A DNA stretch of 64,000 nt from Methylophilaceae bacterium (GCA_028355955.1 JAOMTQ010000005.1:1-64000), one strand, 5' to 3'. Positions 55,295 through 64,000 are shown, counted from the stretch's first letter. Notes: generated by a model from the sequence alone, not told the origin. A program made the numbers and translations.

Positions 55295-55559
55295 TCTCTA
55301 GTGGTAATTTAATCCTTTTATCAACAATAATAACTCTCAGAATAGAACCTATCTGCATTTATATTGCTTGACGTTAGGCAAGTAAAATATCTACTGCTTC
55401 GTAGGGTTATTTGAGCAAGCAATAAAAAAAGTGTGCCATAAAAATGACACAAAAGAGAAGAATTGCAGTGACTAAAAATGTGGTAAAATCTCGCCACACC
55501 ATACTGTTACTGCGAAGCCCGGGTGGCGAAATTGGTAGACGCAAGGGACTTAAAATCCC
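55295..55559 (+). repeat. Right copy of about 250-bp direct repeat ending in intact tRNA-Leu
   Basis: Counterpart of 54055-54309, starting about 48 bp after omp copy 2, as the left copy starts about 58 bp after omp copy 1. The stem-loop (55364-55385: TTGCTTGAC, loop GTTA, GGCAAGTAA) keeps pairing despite changes: an A-T pair is G-C here and another A-T is G-T, with one A-G mismatch. The TCTACTGCTTCGTAGGG block and the extended -10 are kept. Confidence 0.88.
55463..55489 (+). promoter_or_regulatory. Likely promoter of tRNA-Leu(UAA)
   Basis: TTGCAG (55463-55468) and TAAAAT (55484-55489) with a 15-bp spacer, an extended -10 TG (TGGTAAAAT) and a GC-rich CTCGCCAC discriminator, as in stringently controlled stable-RNA promoters. 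The left repeat copy keeps the -10 but not the -35-like sequence. Confidence 0.5.
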
Positions 55560-55603
55560 TCGACCTCACGGTCGTGCCGGTTCGATTCCGGCCCCGGGCA
55601 CCA
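55517..55603 (+). tRNA. tRNA-Leu(UAA)
   Basis: An 87-nt cloverleaf with encoded CCA. Acceptor arms GCCCGGG/CCCGGGC, anticodon loop CTTAAAA giving TAA, long variable arm CGACCTCACGGTCG region, T-arm GGTTCGATTCC. It is the intact counterpart of the 5' fragment 1250 bp upstream. Confidence 0.98.
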
Positions 55604-55608
55604 ATTCA

Positions 55609-55752
55609 ATGAAGATAGATAAAGACATAAACGAAATTAAGGTTATTTTAAAAAAAATTCACAAAAATTTATTCCTTATATTTTTCATCGTAGCTATATT
55701 TGCCTTACTTTATTTCGGTTTACTCATCTATCTTTTTGTTATTAAGGTTTGA
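55609..55752 (+). CDS. Small single-span membrane protein
   Basis: A 47 aa protein starting 5 nt after the tRNA-Leu CCA: charged N-terminus MKIDKDINEIKVILKKIHKN and one hydrophobic helix (about 21-45) ending FVIKV. No ribosome-binding site is clear, which weakens the call. Its stop overlaps the TTG start of the next gene by 3 nt, so coupling with the RpfE-like gene is possible. Unrecognised family. Confidence 0.55.
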   Translation: MKIDKDINEIKVILKKIHKNLFLIFFIVAIFALLYFGLLIYLFVIKV

Positions 55753-56690
55753 CTCATTCTTATAAAATTAAATGTGATTTCATCCCACAAAGTGAATATT
55801 TAAATCAGCTAATAAAATTATGCGATTACTCAATAATTAAAAATAACTCCTTTGAGAAAGAAGTATGTAATGACTTTAATATTGAGCAACAAAACGATTA
55901 TCCTATTGCGGCTATTTTGGCAGGTGAAGAATTCACCTCAGACTCTAAATATACTTTTTTTCAAGCCACACCCTGCTATTTTTCACTTCAAAGAGATTAT
56001 TATAAGTTTGAAAAAAATTTAGAAAATGAGTGTAGTTTTGATGAATTAAACACATTATGCGAAGATCTGAACCAACACTTTTCAGATAATGCTCAAAACT
56101 TCTTTATTTTTGAAAATAAATTATTCTTTGCAACGATAAAGAATGTAAATATATCGACTTATTTCCCAGAAGAAATCAACCAAGTCCCTAACAGAAATTT
56201 CTTACCTTTTGGTCAAGACGAAGTCTGGTGGCGTAAATTTATAAACGAATTACAAATGTTTTTATTTGATCATTCTGCTAACAAAAAAAGAGAAGAAAAG
56301 GGTCAGTATCCAATTAATTCTATTTGGTTTAGTGGAGGGGGTAAAAAAATTAAAGCAGACCCTAATAAGCAAAATAAGATTGTTTTTAGTGACCTTATAC
56401 TATTAAAAAAAATAGCACAGCTCAATTTAGAGGGTGTAAAAATTGAGCCTTTTACTAAGCGTGTTAATGAAAAAGAAGATTGTTATTTGTATCATCATAT
56501 CTTTGAAGCAAACACTGAGTATGATGTTTTTAAACTTATCCTTGAAGATGTAAAATCAAAAAAAATCACTAACTTAAGCCTTTCTCTTTATCTGGGTTCC
56601 TTTAAAATTTTATTTAAAACAAATTTCTATAGAAGATTAAAGTTTTGGCGTCATAAAAAAGAGCTACAAGAGATATTGAATGAAGCTTAA
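55749..56690 (+). CDS. RpfE-like protein (regulatory protein, RpfE type)
   Basis: A 313 aa cytoplasmic-looking protein. The block WWRKFINELQMFLFDH (about 157-172) followed by GQYPINSIWFSGGG (about 182-195) is characteristic of the RpfE family, sometimes labelled phosphoglycerate mutase-like, which sits beside recJ in betaproteobacteria and Xanthomonas. Biochemical role is not established. The start is TTG, overlapping the small membrane protein gene, and its end overlaps recJ by 11 nt. An alternative would be a later start, but the N-terminal region looks conserved in style. Confidence 0.8.
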   Translation: MTHSYKIKCDFIPQSEYLNQLIKLCDYSIIKNNSFEKEVCNDFNIEQQNDYPIAAILAGEEFTSDSKYTFFQATPCYFSLQRDYYKFEKNLENECSFDELNTLCEDLNQHFSDNAQNFFIFENKLFFATIKNVNISTYFPEEINQVPNRNFLPFGQDEVWWRKFINELQMFLFDHSANKKREEKGQYPINSIWFSGGGKKIKADPNKQNKIVFSDLILLKKIAQLNLEGVKIEPFTKRVNEKEDCYLYHHIFEANTEYDVFKLILEDVKSKKITNLSLSLYLGSFKILFKTNFYRRLKFWRHKKELQEILNEA

Positions 56691-58356
56691 AGAAAAAAAT
56701 ATCAATGTCGAACTTGAAAAGAAGCTCAATGAAGATGGTGTTCAACCAGATCTTGCCAAAATTTATGCTGCCAGAAAAATTGATAGTACTGAACAGATAA
56801 ACTATCAACTCGACAAACTTTTACCTCCTCACTTATTGCATTCGAATATAGCGGTTGGCGATTTTTTATGTCAAGCAATATCAGATAATAAAAAAATAGT
56901 TATAGTGGGTGACTACGATGCCGATGGCGCGACTGCAAGTGCATGTGGAGTTCTTGGGTTAAAAAAATTTGGTGGTAATGTTGATTTTATCGTACCTAAT
57001 CGGTTTGAATACGGATATGGATTAACTCCCGAAATAGTAAGTATAGCGTTAAAAAAAGAGCCTGATATCATCCTTACCGTAGACAATGGAATTGCGAGTC
57101 ATGATGGAGTGGAGGCTGCCAATAAGGCGGGGGTAGATGTAATCATTACCGACCATCACCTACCTGGAAAAAAATTACCTAATGCCAAATTTATCGTAAA
57201 TCCAAATCAAAAAAATTGTTCATTTCCAAGTAAAAACTTATGTGGCGTTGGGGTTATGTTTTATGTCCTACTTGCATTAAGAATTGCTTTTAGAACAAAG
57301 AACAAGGAGTCACAAGAGCCTGTGTTAGTTGATTTACTCGATTTAGTAGCATTAGGGACGGTTGCCGATTTAGTCTCCCTTGATTTTAATAATCGGATTT
57401 TAGTTTCTGCTGGAATTAAAATTATTAGAAGCGGAACTACCAATTTTGGAATCAAAGCAATCATTAATGAATCGAAAAAAAAACAAGCTGACCTTAAAAC
57501 GTCTGACTTATCTTTTGTTATCGCGCCTAAAATTAATGCTGCTGGAAGGTTGAGTGATATGACGATTGGTATTCAGTGTTTATTAGCAGAAAATTTAGAT
57601 CTAGCCTTAGGTTTTGCAAAACAACTCATCAAATTTAATGAAAATAGGAAGCTCATAGAATCAGATATGGTGTTATCTGCTATTGAGGAATTGAATGATC
57701 AGAGCTTTAAAACTTCGCATTCAATCGTTTTAACTAATGATAAATGGCATCAAGGTGTTGTAGGTATATTGGCATCAAGATTGAAGGAAAAATACTTCCG
57801 ACCGACAATTATTTTTGCAAATTTCAATGATGAAATGATTAAGGGCTCTGGGAGGTCAATAGACTCTTTTCACCTCCGTGACGCACTTGACTTAATATCC
57901 AAACGCCACCCCAGTTTAATACAAACTTTTGGAGGCCATGCTATGGCAGCGGGCTTAAGTATTAAAAAAAATGAGTTTAAAAAATTTAGTGAAATATTTG
58001 AATTAACTTGCCAAGAATTCATAACACCTGATCTACTAAATCAAACAATTGAATATGACAAAAGTATTGAGCCTGTAAATTTAAATTATCCTTTGGCCAA
58101 AATAATTAATGAACAAGTTTGGGGTCAGGGATTTCCAGCACCTTTTTTTGTTGATAATTTTGATGTATTACATCAAGAAGTTATCGGAAAAAAGCATACA
58201 AAGTGTTTCTTAAAAAATGATAAAAAATTTCAAGCAATATTTTTTAATAATAACCAGACACTACCTGATAAAATAAAGGCTGTTTATTCTATTGATGCAA
58301 ATGAATTTAATGGAAATAAAAGCCTTCAAATAATCATAAAAAGTATTGTGGAATGA
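56680..58356 (+). CDS. recJ: Single-stranded-DNA-specific exonuclease RecJ
   Basis: 5'-3' ssDNA exonuclease in recombination and mismatch repair. It has 558 aa. The DHH phosphoesterase domain has VGDYDADGATAS near 75-86, TVDNGIAS near 131-138 and ITDHHLPG near 155-162; the DHHA1 domain has FGGHAMAAGLS near 417-427; an OB-fold follows. It overlaps the RpfE-like gene by 11 nt and tpiA by 4 nt. Confidence 0.96.
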   Translation: MKLKEKNINVELEKKLNEDGVQPDLAKIYAARKIDSTEQINYQLDKLLPPHLLHSNIAVGDFLCQAISDNKKIVIVGDYDADGATASACGVLGLKKFGGNVDFIVPNRFEYGYGLTPEIVSIALKKEPDIILTVDNGIASHDGVEAANKAGVDVIITDHHLPGKKLPNAKFIVNPNQKNCSFPSKNLCGVGVMFYVLLALRIAFRTKNKESQEPVLVDLLDLVALGTVADLVSLDFNNRILVSAGIKIIRSGTTNFGIKAIINESKKKQADLKTSDLSFVIAPKINAAGRLSDMTIGIQCLLAENLDLALGFAKQLIKFNENRKLIESDMVLSAIEELNDQSFKTSHSIVLTNDKWHQGVVGILASRLKEKYFRPTIIFANFNDEMIKGSGRSIDSFHLRDALDLISKRHPSLIQTFGGHAMAAGLSIKKNEFKKFSEIFELTCQEFITPDLLNQTIEYDKSIEPVNLNYPLAKIINEQVWGQGFPAPFFVDNFDVLHQEVIGKKHTKCFLKNDKKFQAIFFNNNQTLPDKIKAVYSIDANEFNGNKSLQIIIKSIVE

Positions 58357-59117
58357 AAACTAAGTCAAAAAAAATAGTCATTGGCAATATGAAGATGCAT
58401 GGCTCATTAGATTTTAATGAAAGCTATTTCAAAAGCCTCAAGCAAAAGCTAAGCTTATTCAATGAACTATCAATAACCTTATGTGTGCCTTACCCCTACT
58501 TATTCCAAGCGCAAAAAATATTAATGGGATCAAACATTCATTGGGGATGCCAAAATGTGGCAAAAGAATTAGAAGGACCGTTTACTGGAGAAGTAAGCGC
58601 ATCGATGATTAAGGATTTTCAATGCGAATTAGTAATTGTCGGACATTCTGAGAGAAATACAGCCTATTGTGAATCAGATGAAAACATTGCAGAAAAATTT
58701 AATATGATTAAAAAAAATAATATGACCCCTCTACTCTGTGTCGGAGAAAACCTTATTGAGCGCGAAGCAGGAATAATGGAAAAGGTAGTATCTGAGCAAA
58801 TCAAAACTATTCTCGATTTATATGGGCAAGATATTTTTAAGGGATCAATAATTGCGTATGAACCAATTTGGGCAATTGGTTCTGACTCAGCGGCAAGCCC
58901 CGAGCAAATAGAAAAAATGTGTGAATTTATAAAGCAATTAATCTATTCAAATGTCACAGATAATGATGATGTAAATATTGTTTATGGCGGCAGTGTTAAT
59001 GCAAAAAATGCGGTACAATTATGTGAAATTAACGGGGTTGATGGAATATTAATGGGTAGGGCATCTTTAGATGTAAATGAATTCTATGAAATTTGTAATA
59101 GTATTCATAAAATTTAA
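58353..59117 (+). CDS. tpiA: Triosephosphate isomerase
   Basis: Interconverts dihydroxyacetone phosphate and glyceraldehyde 3-phosphate. It has 254 aa with the substrate lysine in GNMKMHG near 11-17, catalytic histidine in VIVGHSERN near 92-100, catalytic glutamate in AYEPIWAIGSD near 169-179 and the phosphate loop YGGSVNAKNA near 212-221. The order tpiA-secG-tRNA-Leu-nuo is classic for this group. Confidence 0.97.
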   Translation: MKTKSKKIVIGNMKMHGSLDFNESYFKSLKQKLSLFNELSITLCVPYPYLFQAQKILMGSNIHWGCQNVAKELEGPFTGEVSASMIKDFQCELVIVGHSERNTAYCESDENIAEKFNMIKKNNMTPLLCVGENLIEREAGIMEKVVSEQIKTILDLYGQDIFKGSIIAYEPIWAIGSDSAASPEQIEKMCEFIKQLIYSNVTDNDDVNIVYGGSVNAKNAVQLCEINGVDGILMGRASLDVNEFYEICNSIHKI

Positions 59118-59145
59118 TTAAAATTTAAAAGAAGATACATAAAAT

Positions 59146-59490
59146 ATGGAAAATTTAGTAACGATCATTCACGTAGTTGTTAGCTTAGCAGTGATAGGGC
59201 TAGTTTTGGTACAGCATGGCAAAGGCGCTGACGCAGGTGCTGCATTTGGAGGAAATTCTTCAGGTAGTGTGTTTGGTGCACAAGGTTCCGGTAATTTTGT
59301 AACAAGACTAACAGCGGTATGTGTGACCATATTTTTTTGCACAAGCATAGGCCTTGCTTTCATAGCGAGTAATAAAAATGCAAGTTTTGCTGTAGAACAG
59401 ATTCAAGAAAATAGCTCTCAATCAGTTGAAACCAAAGAGCAACCTTTTGGGTCAGATGAAATTGGAGATACTCAAGATATTCCCAATTAA
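59146..59490 (+). CDS. secG: Protein translocase subunit SecG
   Basis: Auxiliary subunit of the SecYEG translocon. It has 114 aa with two membrane helices (about 4-23 and 53-73) and the conserved loop VLVQHGKGADAGAAFG near 20-35. The C-terminal about 35 residues are polar and variable (ending TQDIPN), as usual. tRNA-Leu(GAG) follows after 17 bp and is probably co-transcribed. Confidence 0.95.
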   Translation: MENLVTIIHVVVSLAVIGLVLVQHGKGADAGAAFGGNSSGSVFGAQGSGNFVTRLTAVCVTIFFCTSIGLAFIASNKNASFAVEQIQENSSQSVETKEQPFGSDEIGDTQDIPN

Positions 59491-59507
59491 CATGACTTTT
59501 TGGCTTA

Positions 59508-59592
59508 GCCGTCGTGGTGGAATTGGTAGACACGCTATCTTGAGGGGGTAGTGACGAAAGTCGTGAGAGTTCGAGTCTCTCCGACGGCACCA
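59508..59592 (+). tRNA. tRNA-Leu(GAG)
   Basis: An 85-nt cloverleaf with encoded CCA. Acceptor arms GCCGTCG/CGACGGC, anticodon stem CTATC/GGTAG with loop TTGAGGG giving GAG, variable arm TGACGAAAGTCG, T-arm GAGTTCGAGTCTC. Unrelated in sequence to the duplicated UAA isoacceptor. Lies between secG and nuoA. Confidence 0.98.
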
Positions 59593-59624
59593 TTTTGATG
59601 GTAATTACAATTTAAGGACTGCTT

Positions 59625-59981
59625 GTGCTGGAAAATTATTTTCCTATTTTAGTGTTCATAATCATCGGCCTTTTTATAGGTCTAGGTCCTCTTATCCTCG
59701 GTAAAATATTAAGTACAAGCAAACCTTACAAAGAAAAAAACTCTCCCTACGAATGTGGATTCGAAGCGTTTGAAGATACGCGAATGAAATTTGATGTTAG
59801 GTATTACCTTGTGGCAATCTTGTTTATTCTCTTTGACCTTGAAATTACATTCCTTTTTCCATGGGCAGTTGTGGTCAATAAAATTGGAATGTTTGGATTT
59901 GTATCCATGCTTATATTTCTTTTTATCTTGGTTATCGGTTTTATCTATGAATGGAAAAAAGGTGCATTAGATTGGGAGTAA
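59625..59981 (+). CDS. nuoA: NADH-quinone oxidoreductase subunit A
   Basis: Membrane subunit of complex I. It has 118 aa, three helices (about 8-28, 62-82, 88-108), and the conserved [20 protein letters not shown] loop near 40-59. GTG start with TAAGGA upstream. First gene of the nuo operon; spacing to nuoB is 4 nt. Confidence 0.96.
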   Translation: MLENYFPILVFIIIGLFIGLGPLILGKILSTSKPYKEKNSPYECGFEAFEDTRMKFDVRYYLVAILFILFDLEITFLFPWAVVVNKIGMFGFVSMLIFLFILVIGFIYEWKKGALDWE

Positions 59982-59985
59982 ATAA

Positions 59986-60462
59986 ATGAGTATCGAGGGA
60001 ATATTAGAAAAAGGTTACGTTACTACAAATGTAGACACCTTAATCAACTATGCAAGGACTGGCTCTTTGTGGCCAATGACATTTGGGTTGGCGTGTTGTG
60101 CTGTTGAGATGATGCATGCAGGTGCATCCAGATATGACTTAGATCGATTTGGTATTGTTTTTAGACCAAGCCCAAGACAATCTGATGTAATGATCATTGC
60201 AGGCACATTGGTCAATAAAATGGCACCAGCATTAAGGCGTGTGTATGATCAGATGGCAGAGCCTAGATGGGTTATATCTATGGGCTCATGCTCAAATGGT
60301 GGCGGTTATTATCATTATTCGTATTCTGTTGTAAGGGGGAGCGACAGAATTGTTCCTGTAGATATTTATGTTCCCGGATGTCCACCTACTGCAGAAGCAT
60401 TAATGTTTGGTATTTTGCAATTACAAAAAAAAATTAAACGTACTAATACAATTGCTAGATGA
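59986..60462 (+). CDS. nuoB: NADH-quinone oxidoreductase subunit B
   Basis: Carries the N2 4Fe-4S cluster next to the quinone site. It has 158 aa; cluster ligands are the double cysteine in GLACCAVEM near 35-43, [10 protein letters not shown] near 102 and [11 protein letters not shown] near 132, all present. It overlaps nuoC by 4 nt. Confidence 0.97.
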   Translation: MSIEGILEKGYVTTNVDTLINYARTGSLWPMTFGLACCAVEMMHAGASRYDLDRFGIVFRPSPRQSDVMIIAGTLVNKMAPALRRVYDQMAEPRWVISMGSCSNGGGYYHYSYSVVRGSDRIVPVDIYVPGCPPTAEALMFGILQLQKKIKRTNTIAR

Positions 60463-61055
60463 CCCAAAGTATAAAAAAACAAACTCAATCTCTTAAATCT
60501 TTTTTTAAGAAAAAAATATTATCTTTTGATGAAGATAAAGGTGAAATTACAATTACCTTCGATCAAAAAAATATTATTGAGTCTTTAAAGTCTTTAAGAG
60601 ATCGGTCTGAATTTGATTTTAAACAACTGATAGATTTGTGTGGTGTCGATTATCAAGATTTTAAAACAGCTGCACAGGATGAGAAAAGATTTTGTGTTGT
60701 ATACCATCTCCTATCCCTTAGAAATAATCAGCGCTTAAGGGTGAAAGTATTTGCAGATGATGATGAATTTCCAATATTTCCAACAATGACTGAAGTTTGG
60801 CCAAATGCGGATTGGTATGAAAGAGAAGCATTTGATTTGTTTGGGTTAATGTTTATCGATCATCCAGATTTAAGAAGACTTCTGACAGACTACGGTTTTG
60901 TTGGGCACCCGTTTAGGAAAGACTTTCCAATGATAGGAAAGGTGGAAGTTCGTTATGATCCAACCCTCAAAAGGGTAATTTATGAGCCTGTATCTATTGA
61001 TGAGAGAAATAATGTCCCAAGATTAATTAGGGATGAGGGTATTCATCGTGGCTGA
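60459..61055 (+). CDS. nuoC: NADH-quinone oxidoreductase subunit C
   Basis: The 30-kDa peripheral subunit of complex I. It has 198 aa with [17 protein letters not shown] near 111-127 and [21 protein letters not shown] (about 133-153; core [13 protein letters not shown]), the family signature. Separate from nuoD, as in betaproteobacteria (fused in E. coli). nuoD begins 8 nt before its end. Confidence 0.96.
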   Translation: MTQSIKKQTQSLKSFFKKKILSFDEDKGEITITFDQKNIIESLKSLRDRSEFDFKQLIDLCGVDYQDFKTAAQDEKRFCVVYHLLSLRNNQRLRVKVFADDDEFPIFPTMTEVWPNADWYEREAFDLFGLMFIDHPDLRRLLTDYGFVGHPFRKDFPMIGKVEVRYDPTLKRVIYEPVSIDERNNVPRLIRDEGIHRG

Positions 61056-62301
61056 GATTAAAAATTATACAATGAATTTTGGGCCTCAGCATCCAGCAGC
61101 TCATGGAGTTTTAAGGCTTGTACTTGAGATGGATGGCGAAGTTATTCAGCGTGTTGATCCTCATATTGGTCTACTGCATAGAGCAACTGAAAAGCTAGCT
61201 GAGAATAGGACATACCTTCAATCTGTTCCTTATATGGATCGTCTTGACTACGTATCTATGATGATGAACGAGCATGCTTATGTGATGACAATAGAAAAGC
61301 TACTGCAGATAAAAGTACCAATTCGCGCACAATACATTCGAGTTTTATTTGATGAAATTACGAGAATACTTAATCATCTACTCTGGTTGGGGGCCCATGC
61401 TCTTGATGTTGGGGCTATGACGGTTTTTTTGTATGCCTTTAGAGAGCGAGAGGATTTATTTGACTGCTACGAAGCAGTATCTGGTGCAAGAATGCATGCA
61501 GCCTACTATCGCCCAGGTGGCGTATACCGAGACTTACCGTCTTCGATGCCCCAATTTCAACCCTCAAAAAAACAAAGTTCATCAGAAATAAATAAACTAA
61601 ATAAAAATAGAACAGGATCTTTGCTAGATTTTATTGAAGATTTTGCTAAAAGATTTCCAACTTATGTGGACGAATATGAAACGCTTCTGACAGATAATCG
61701 AATTTGGAAGCAAAGAACTGTTGGTATTGGTGTTGTTGATCCCGATCGAGCAGTTGCATTAGGTATGACAGGGCCAATGTTAAGGGGCTCAGGAGTTGAA
61801 TGGGATTTACGAAAAAAACAACCGTACGAAACATACAGTGAATTAGATTTTAAAATTCCCATCGGAAAAGAGGGAGATTGTTATGATCGTTATTTAGTAA
61901 GAATGGAGGAGATGAGAGAATCTAATAAAATTATTAAACAATGTATTGATTGGCTAAGAGAGAACCCTGGTCCAGTGATTTCTAATGATAATAAAGTGAC
62001 CCCACCATCAAGATCAGAAATGAAAGAGGACATGGAATCAATGATTCACCATTTTAAATTATTTACTGAGGGTTTTCATATTCCTAAGGGCGAAGCCTAT
62101 GCAGCTGTAGAGCATCCAAAAGGTGAGTTTGGGACTTACATCATTTCTGATGGCGCAAATAAACCTTATCGTCTAAAAATTAGGGCACCAGGCTTTCCTC
62201 ATTTAGCGGCGATAAATGAAATGACAAAGGGACATATGCTTTCAGATTTAGTAGCAATTATTGGTACTCAAGATATTGTGTTTGGGGAGATTGATAGATA
62301 A
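61048..62301 (+). CDS. nuoD: NADH-quinone oxidoreductase subunit D
   Basis: The 49-kDa subunit that forms the quinone cavity with NuoB. I choose GTG at 61048 (417 aa), giving the family N-terminus [20 protein letters not shown]; an ATG at 61033 adds five residues overlapping nuoC. Motifs include [12 protein letters not shown] near 41-52, DRLDYVSMM near 64 and [19 protein letters not shown] at the C-terminus. It overlaps nuoE by 1 nt. Confidence 0.96.
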   Translation: MAEIKNYTMNFGPQHPAAHGVLRLVLEMDGEVIQRVDPHIGLLHRATEKLAENRTYLQSVPYMDRLDYVSMMMNEHAYVMTIEKLLQIKVPIRAQYIRVLFDEITRILNHLLWLGAHALDVGAMTVFLYAFREREDLFDCYEAVSGARMHAAYYRPGGVYRDLPSSMPQFQPSKKQSSSEINKLNKNRTGSLLDFIEDFAKRFPTYVDEYETLLTDNRIWKQRTVGIGVVDPDRAVALGMTGPMLRGSGVEWDLRKKQPYETYSELDFKIPIGKEGDCYDRYLVRMEEMRESNKIIKQCIDWLRENPGPVISNDNKVTPPSRSEMKEDMESMIHHFKLFTEGFHIPKGEAYAAVEHPKGEFGTYIISDGANKPYRLKIRAPGFPHLAAINEMTKGHMLSDLVAIIGTQDIVFGEIDR

Positions 62302-62774
62302 TGCTGACTGAAACTACAAGAAAAAAAATAGATAGTGAATTAAAAAAATTCCCTATTGATCAAAAACAATCAGCCATTATTGCAGCACTACAAATAATAC
62401 AAACTGAAAATGGTTTTTTAACAGACGATTTAATTGCACTGGCAGCAGATTACTTAGGTATGCCAAAAATTGCAGCAATGGAAGTGGCAACTTTTTATAA
62501 TATGTTTGAATTAAAACCGGCTGGAAAATATAAAATTTCAGTATGTACAAATATCTCATGCGCCTTAAGAGAAGCTGACGATATCGTATGCCATCTTCAA
62601 AAAAAATTAAATATTAATTTTAATGAGGTCACAAAAGATAGTAAATTTAGCTTAAAAGAAAGCGAGTGTATGGGAGCATGTAGTGGAGCACCTTTAATGA
62701 CAATAAATAACCATAAAATGCATGAACATTTAACGCCTCAAAAAGTTGATCAAATTCTTGAGGAGTTAGATTAA
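62301..62774 (+). CDS. nuoE: NADH-quinone oxidoreductase subunit E
   Basis: The 24-kDa thioredoxin-like subunit with the N1a 2Fe-2S cluster. It has 157 aa; ligands are C-x4-C in VCTNISCAL near 82-90 and C-x3-C in ECMGACSGAP near 122-131. It starts on the last base of nuoD; nuoF follows after 4 nt. Confidence 0.96.
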   Translation: MLTETTRKKIDSELKKFPIDQKQSAIIAALQIIQTENGFLTDDLIALAADYLGMPKIAAMEVATFYNMFELKPAGKYKISVCTNISCALREADDIVCHLQKKLNINFNEVTKDSKFSLKESECMGACSGAPLMTINNHKMHEHLTPQKVDQILEELD

Positions 62775-62778
62775 ATAA

Positions 62779-64000
62779 TGCTAAACAATAAGTCACATAA
62801 TGCATCAAAAGGTAGTGAGGTGTTTCCTATATGCTTGAGGACATCTAATTTAGAGAACTCATCAAGCCTTCAAACTTATCTTAGTATTGGTGGGTATCAG
62901 CAAATCCAAAGAATTTTAAAAGAAAAAATCTCCCCAGAAAAATTAATTGAAGAGATTAAAATTTCTGGTCTCAGGGGAAGGGGGGGAGCAGGTTTTCCTA
63001 CCGGCATAAAATGGTCATTTATACCAAATGATTCAGCTGGAACAAAATACATTGTGTGTAATAGCGATGAAGGTGAACCGGGTACGTTTAAAGATAGAGA
63101 GATAATCAAAAAAAACCCTCACCAATTAATTGAAGGAATGACAATAGCTGCATATATTATGGGAGCGCAAGTTGGATATAACTATATTCATGGGGAGATA
63201 TGGGAAGAGTATGAATCATTTGAAAAAGCCCTAGCAGAAGCAAAAAAAGCAAATTTTTTAGGTAAATCGATTTGTGGATTAGGTTTTGATTTTGAATTAC
63301 ATGCATTCCATGGTTATGGTGCATATATCTGTGGTGAGGAAACCGCACTCATTGAATCTATTGAGGGTAAAAAGGGACAACCAAGATTTAAACCTCCTTT
63401 CCCAGCAACATATGGCATCTATGGGCGGCCGACAAATGTTAATAATACGGAAACGTACGCGACAATTCCTTGGATTATGCAAAATGGAGGAGAAAGTTTT
63501 GCAAATATTGGTGTAGAAAATTCAGGAGGCACCAAGATATTTTCAGTATCTGGCCATATTGAGAGGCCAGGAAACTATGAAATACCAATGGGGATGCCAT
63601 TTAAAACGTTACTAGAATTATCTGGAGGCGTTTGGAAGGGAAGAAAATTAAAAGCGGTCATTCCTGGCGGACCTTCAACACCAGTCCTTCCTGCCGCAGA
63701 AATTATGGAAACTACACTTGATTATGATAGCTTAAAAAATTCAGGCTCGAGTGTCGGTGCGGGTTCACTTATAGTGATGGATGAAACCACCTGTATGGTG
63801 TCAACGCTTAAGAGATTGTCTTATTTCTTTTATGAAGAATCATGTGGTCAATGCACTCCTTGTCGAGAAGGTACCGGCTGGGTTTATAGGGTAATCAAAA
63901 GAATTGTGGATGGTAAGGGTAAACCTGAAGATATTGATTTACTTTTAGACGTAAGTAAAAAAATTTCAGGGCGAACGATTTGCGCACTTGGTGATGCAGC
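62779..64000 (+). CDS. nuoF: NADH-quinone oxidoreductase subunit F (3' end outside window)
   Basis: The 51-kDa NADH- and FMN-binding subunit. About 407 codons are present without a stop, out of a usual 425-450. The Rossmann-like NADH loop [16 protein letters not shown] near 60-75, FMN-binding [15 protein letters not shown] near 92-106, [14 protein letters not shown] near 180-193, and the N3 cluster ligands [12 protein letters not shown] near 355 with ICALGDAA at the window end are visible. It starts 4 nt after nuoE. The first about 20 residues before the conserved part are polar. Confidence 0.96.

Noticed and set aside
53257-55516. Integrated prophage or genomic island with its own integrase
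   Set aside because: Only two barrel genes and repeats are present; no integrase, transposase or phage gene could be found on either strand.
55444-55608. An open frame that would extend the 47-aa membrane protein upstream through tRNA-Leu(UAA)
   Set aside because: It reads across the whole tRNA gene; the residues are a translation of the tRNA. The start at 55609 is the only sensible one.

Overview
The window is an AT-rich (roughly one third G+C by eye), very densely packed bacterial chromosome segment. Gene order points to a betaproteobacterium: tpiA-secG-tRNA-Leu(GAG)-nuoABCDEF, uvrC-pgsA-tRNA-Gly-tRNA-Cys-tRNA-Leu, wrbA-DUF2069, yciB-yciI-bolA, scpA-scpB-rluB and dapD-yffB-dapE. Low G+C, spacers of a few bases, frequent stop/start overlaps, many TTG/GTG starts and no insertion sequences suggest a streamlined aquatic lineage, possibly Methylophilales of the OM43 type. 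That lineage call is inference: no methylotrophy gene or rRNA lies in the window.

Layout. 1-3.3 kb, leftward: pyrB, ruvX, a ribB with a degenerate ribA-like half, and ribE. 3.35-10 kb, rightward envelope block: lolC, lolD, exbB, exbD, msbA, lpxK, a Trm112-like gene and kdsB (lipoprotein and lipid A export, Kdo supply). 10-19.5 kb, leftward: glnB, nadE, sucCD flanked by two exported ankyrin-repeat proteins, and purL. 19.7-21.4 kb: a high-affinity iron permease (FTR1) and a lipoprotein behind a promoter with a Fur-box-like palindrome. 21.4-22.5 kb, leftward: bolA, yciI, yciB. 22.5-27.5 kb, rightward: a PHP phosphoesterase, an M50 protease, trpS, scpA, scpB, rluB. 27.5-33.8 kb, leftward: dapE, yffB, dapD, an M48 lipoprotein protease, kup, xseA. 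33.9-41.6 kb, rightward: dsbB, cysM, a PolB-like exonuclease, then a peptide-uptake and murein-recycling cassette (binding lipoprotein, signal-less YkuD enzyme, two permeases, nagZ) and a Bax-inhibitor-like protein. 41.6-47 kb: tadA, nitroreductase and thioredoxin, then leftward nlpD, surE, DUF2069, wrbA, purB. 47.2-53 kb, rightward: acnB, a family 5 uracil-DNA glycosylase, a tautomerase, uvrC, pgsA.

The unusual part is 53.0-55.6 kb. The tRNA-Gly, tRNA-Cys, tRNA-Leu cluster is split by two outer-membrane beta-barrel genes. The first is followed by a copy of the region upstream of tRNA-Leu and only the 5' 43 nt of that tRNA. The second, visibly richer in G+C, is followed by a diverged copy of the same region and the complete tRNA-Leu(UAA). 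The two about 250-bp repeats share a stem-loop with a compensatory base change. This looks like insertion or unequal exchange at a tRNA gene. After it come a small membrane protein, an RpfE-like protein, recJ, tpiA, secG, tRNA-Leu(GAG) and the start of the complex I operon; nuoF is cut by the window end.

Most genes are ordinary housekeeping genes and I found no clear new defence, mobile or biosynthetic system. The best leads are the tRNA-Leu/omp duplication, the murein-recycling cassette, the Fur-box FTR1 and lipoprotein pair, and several promoter-like hexamers 5-6 nt before start codons that suggest leaderless mRNAs.
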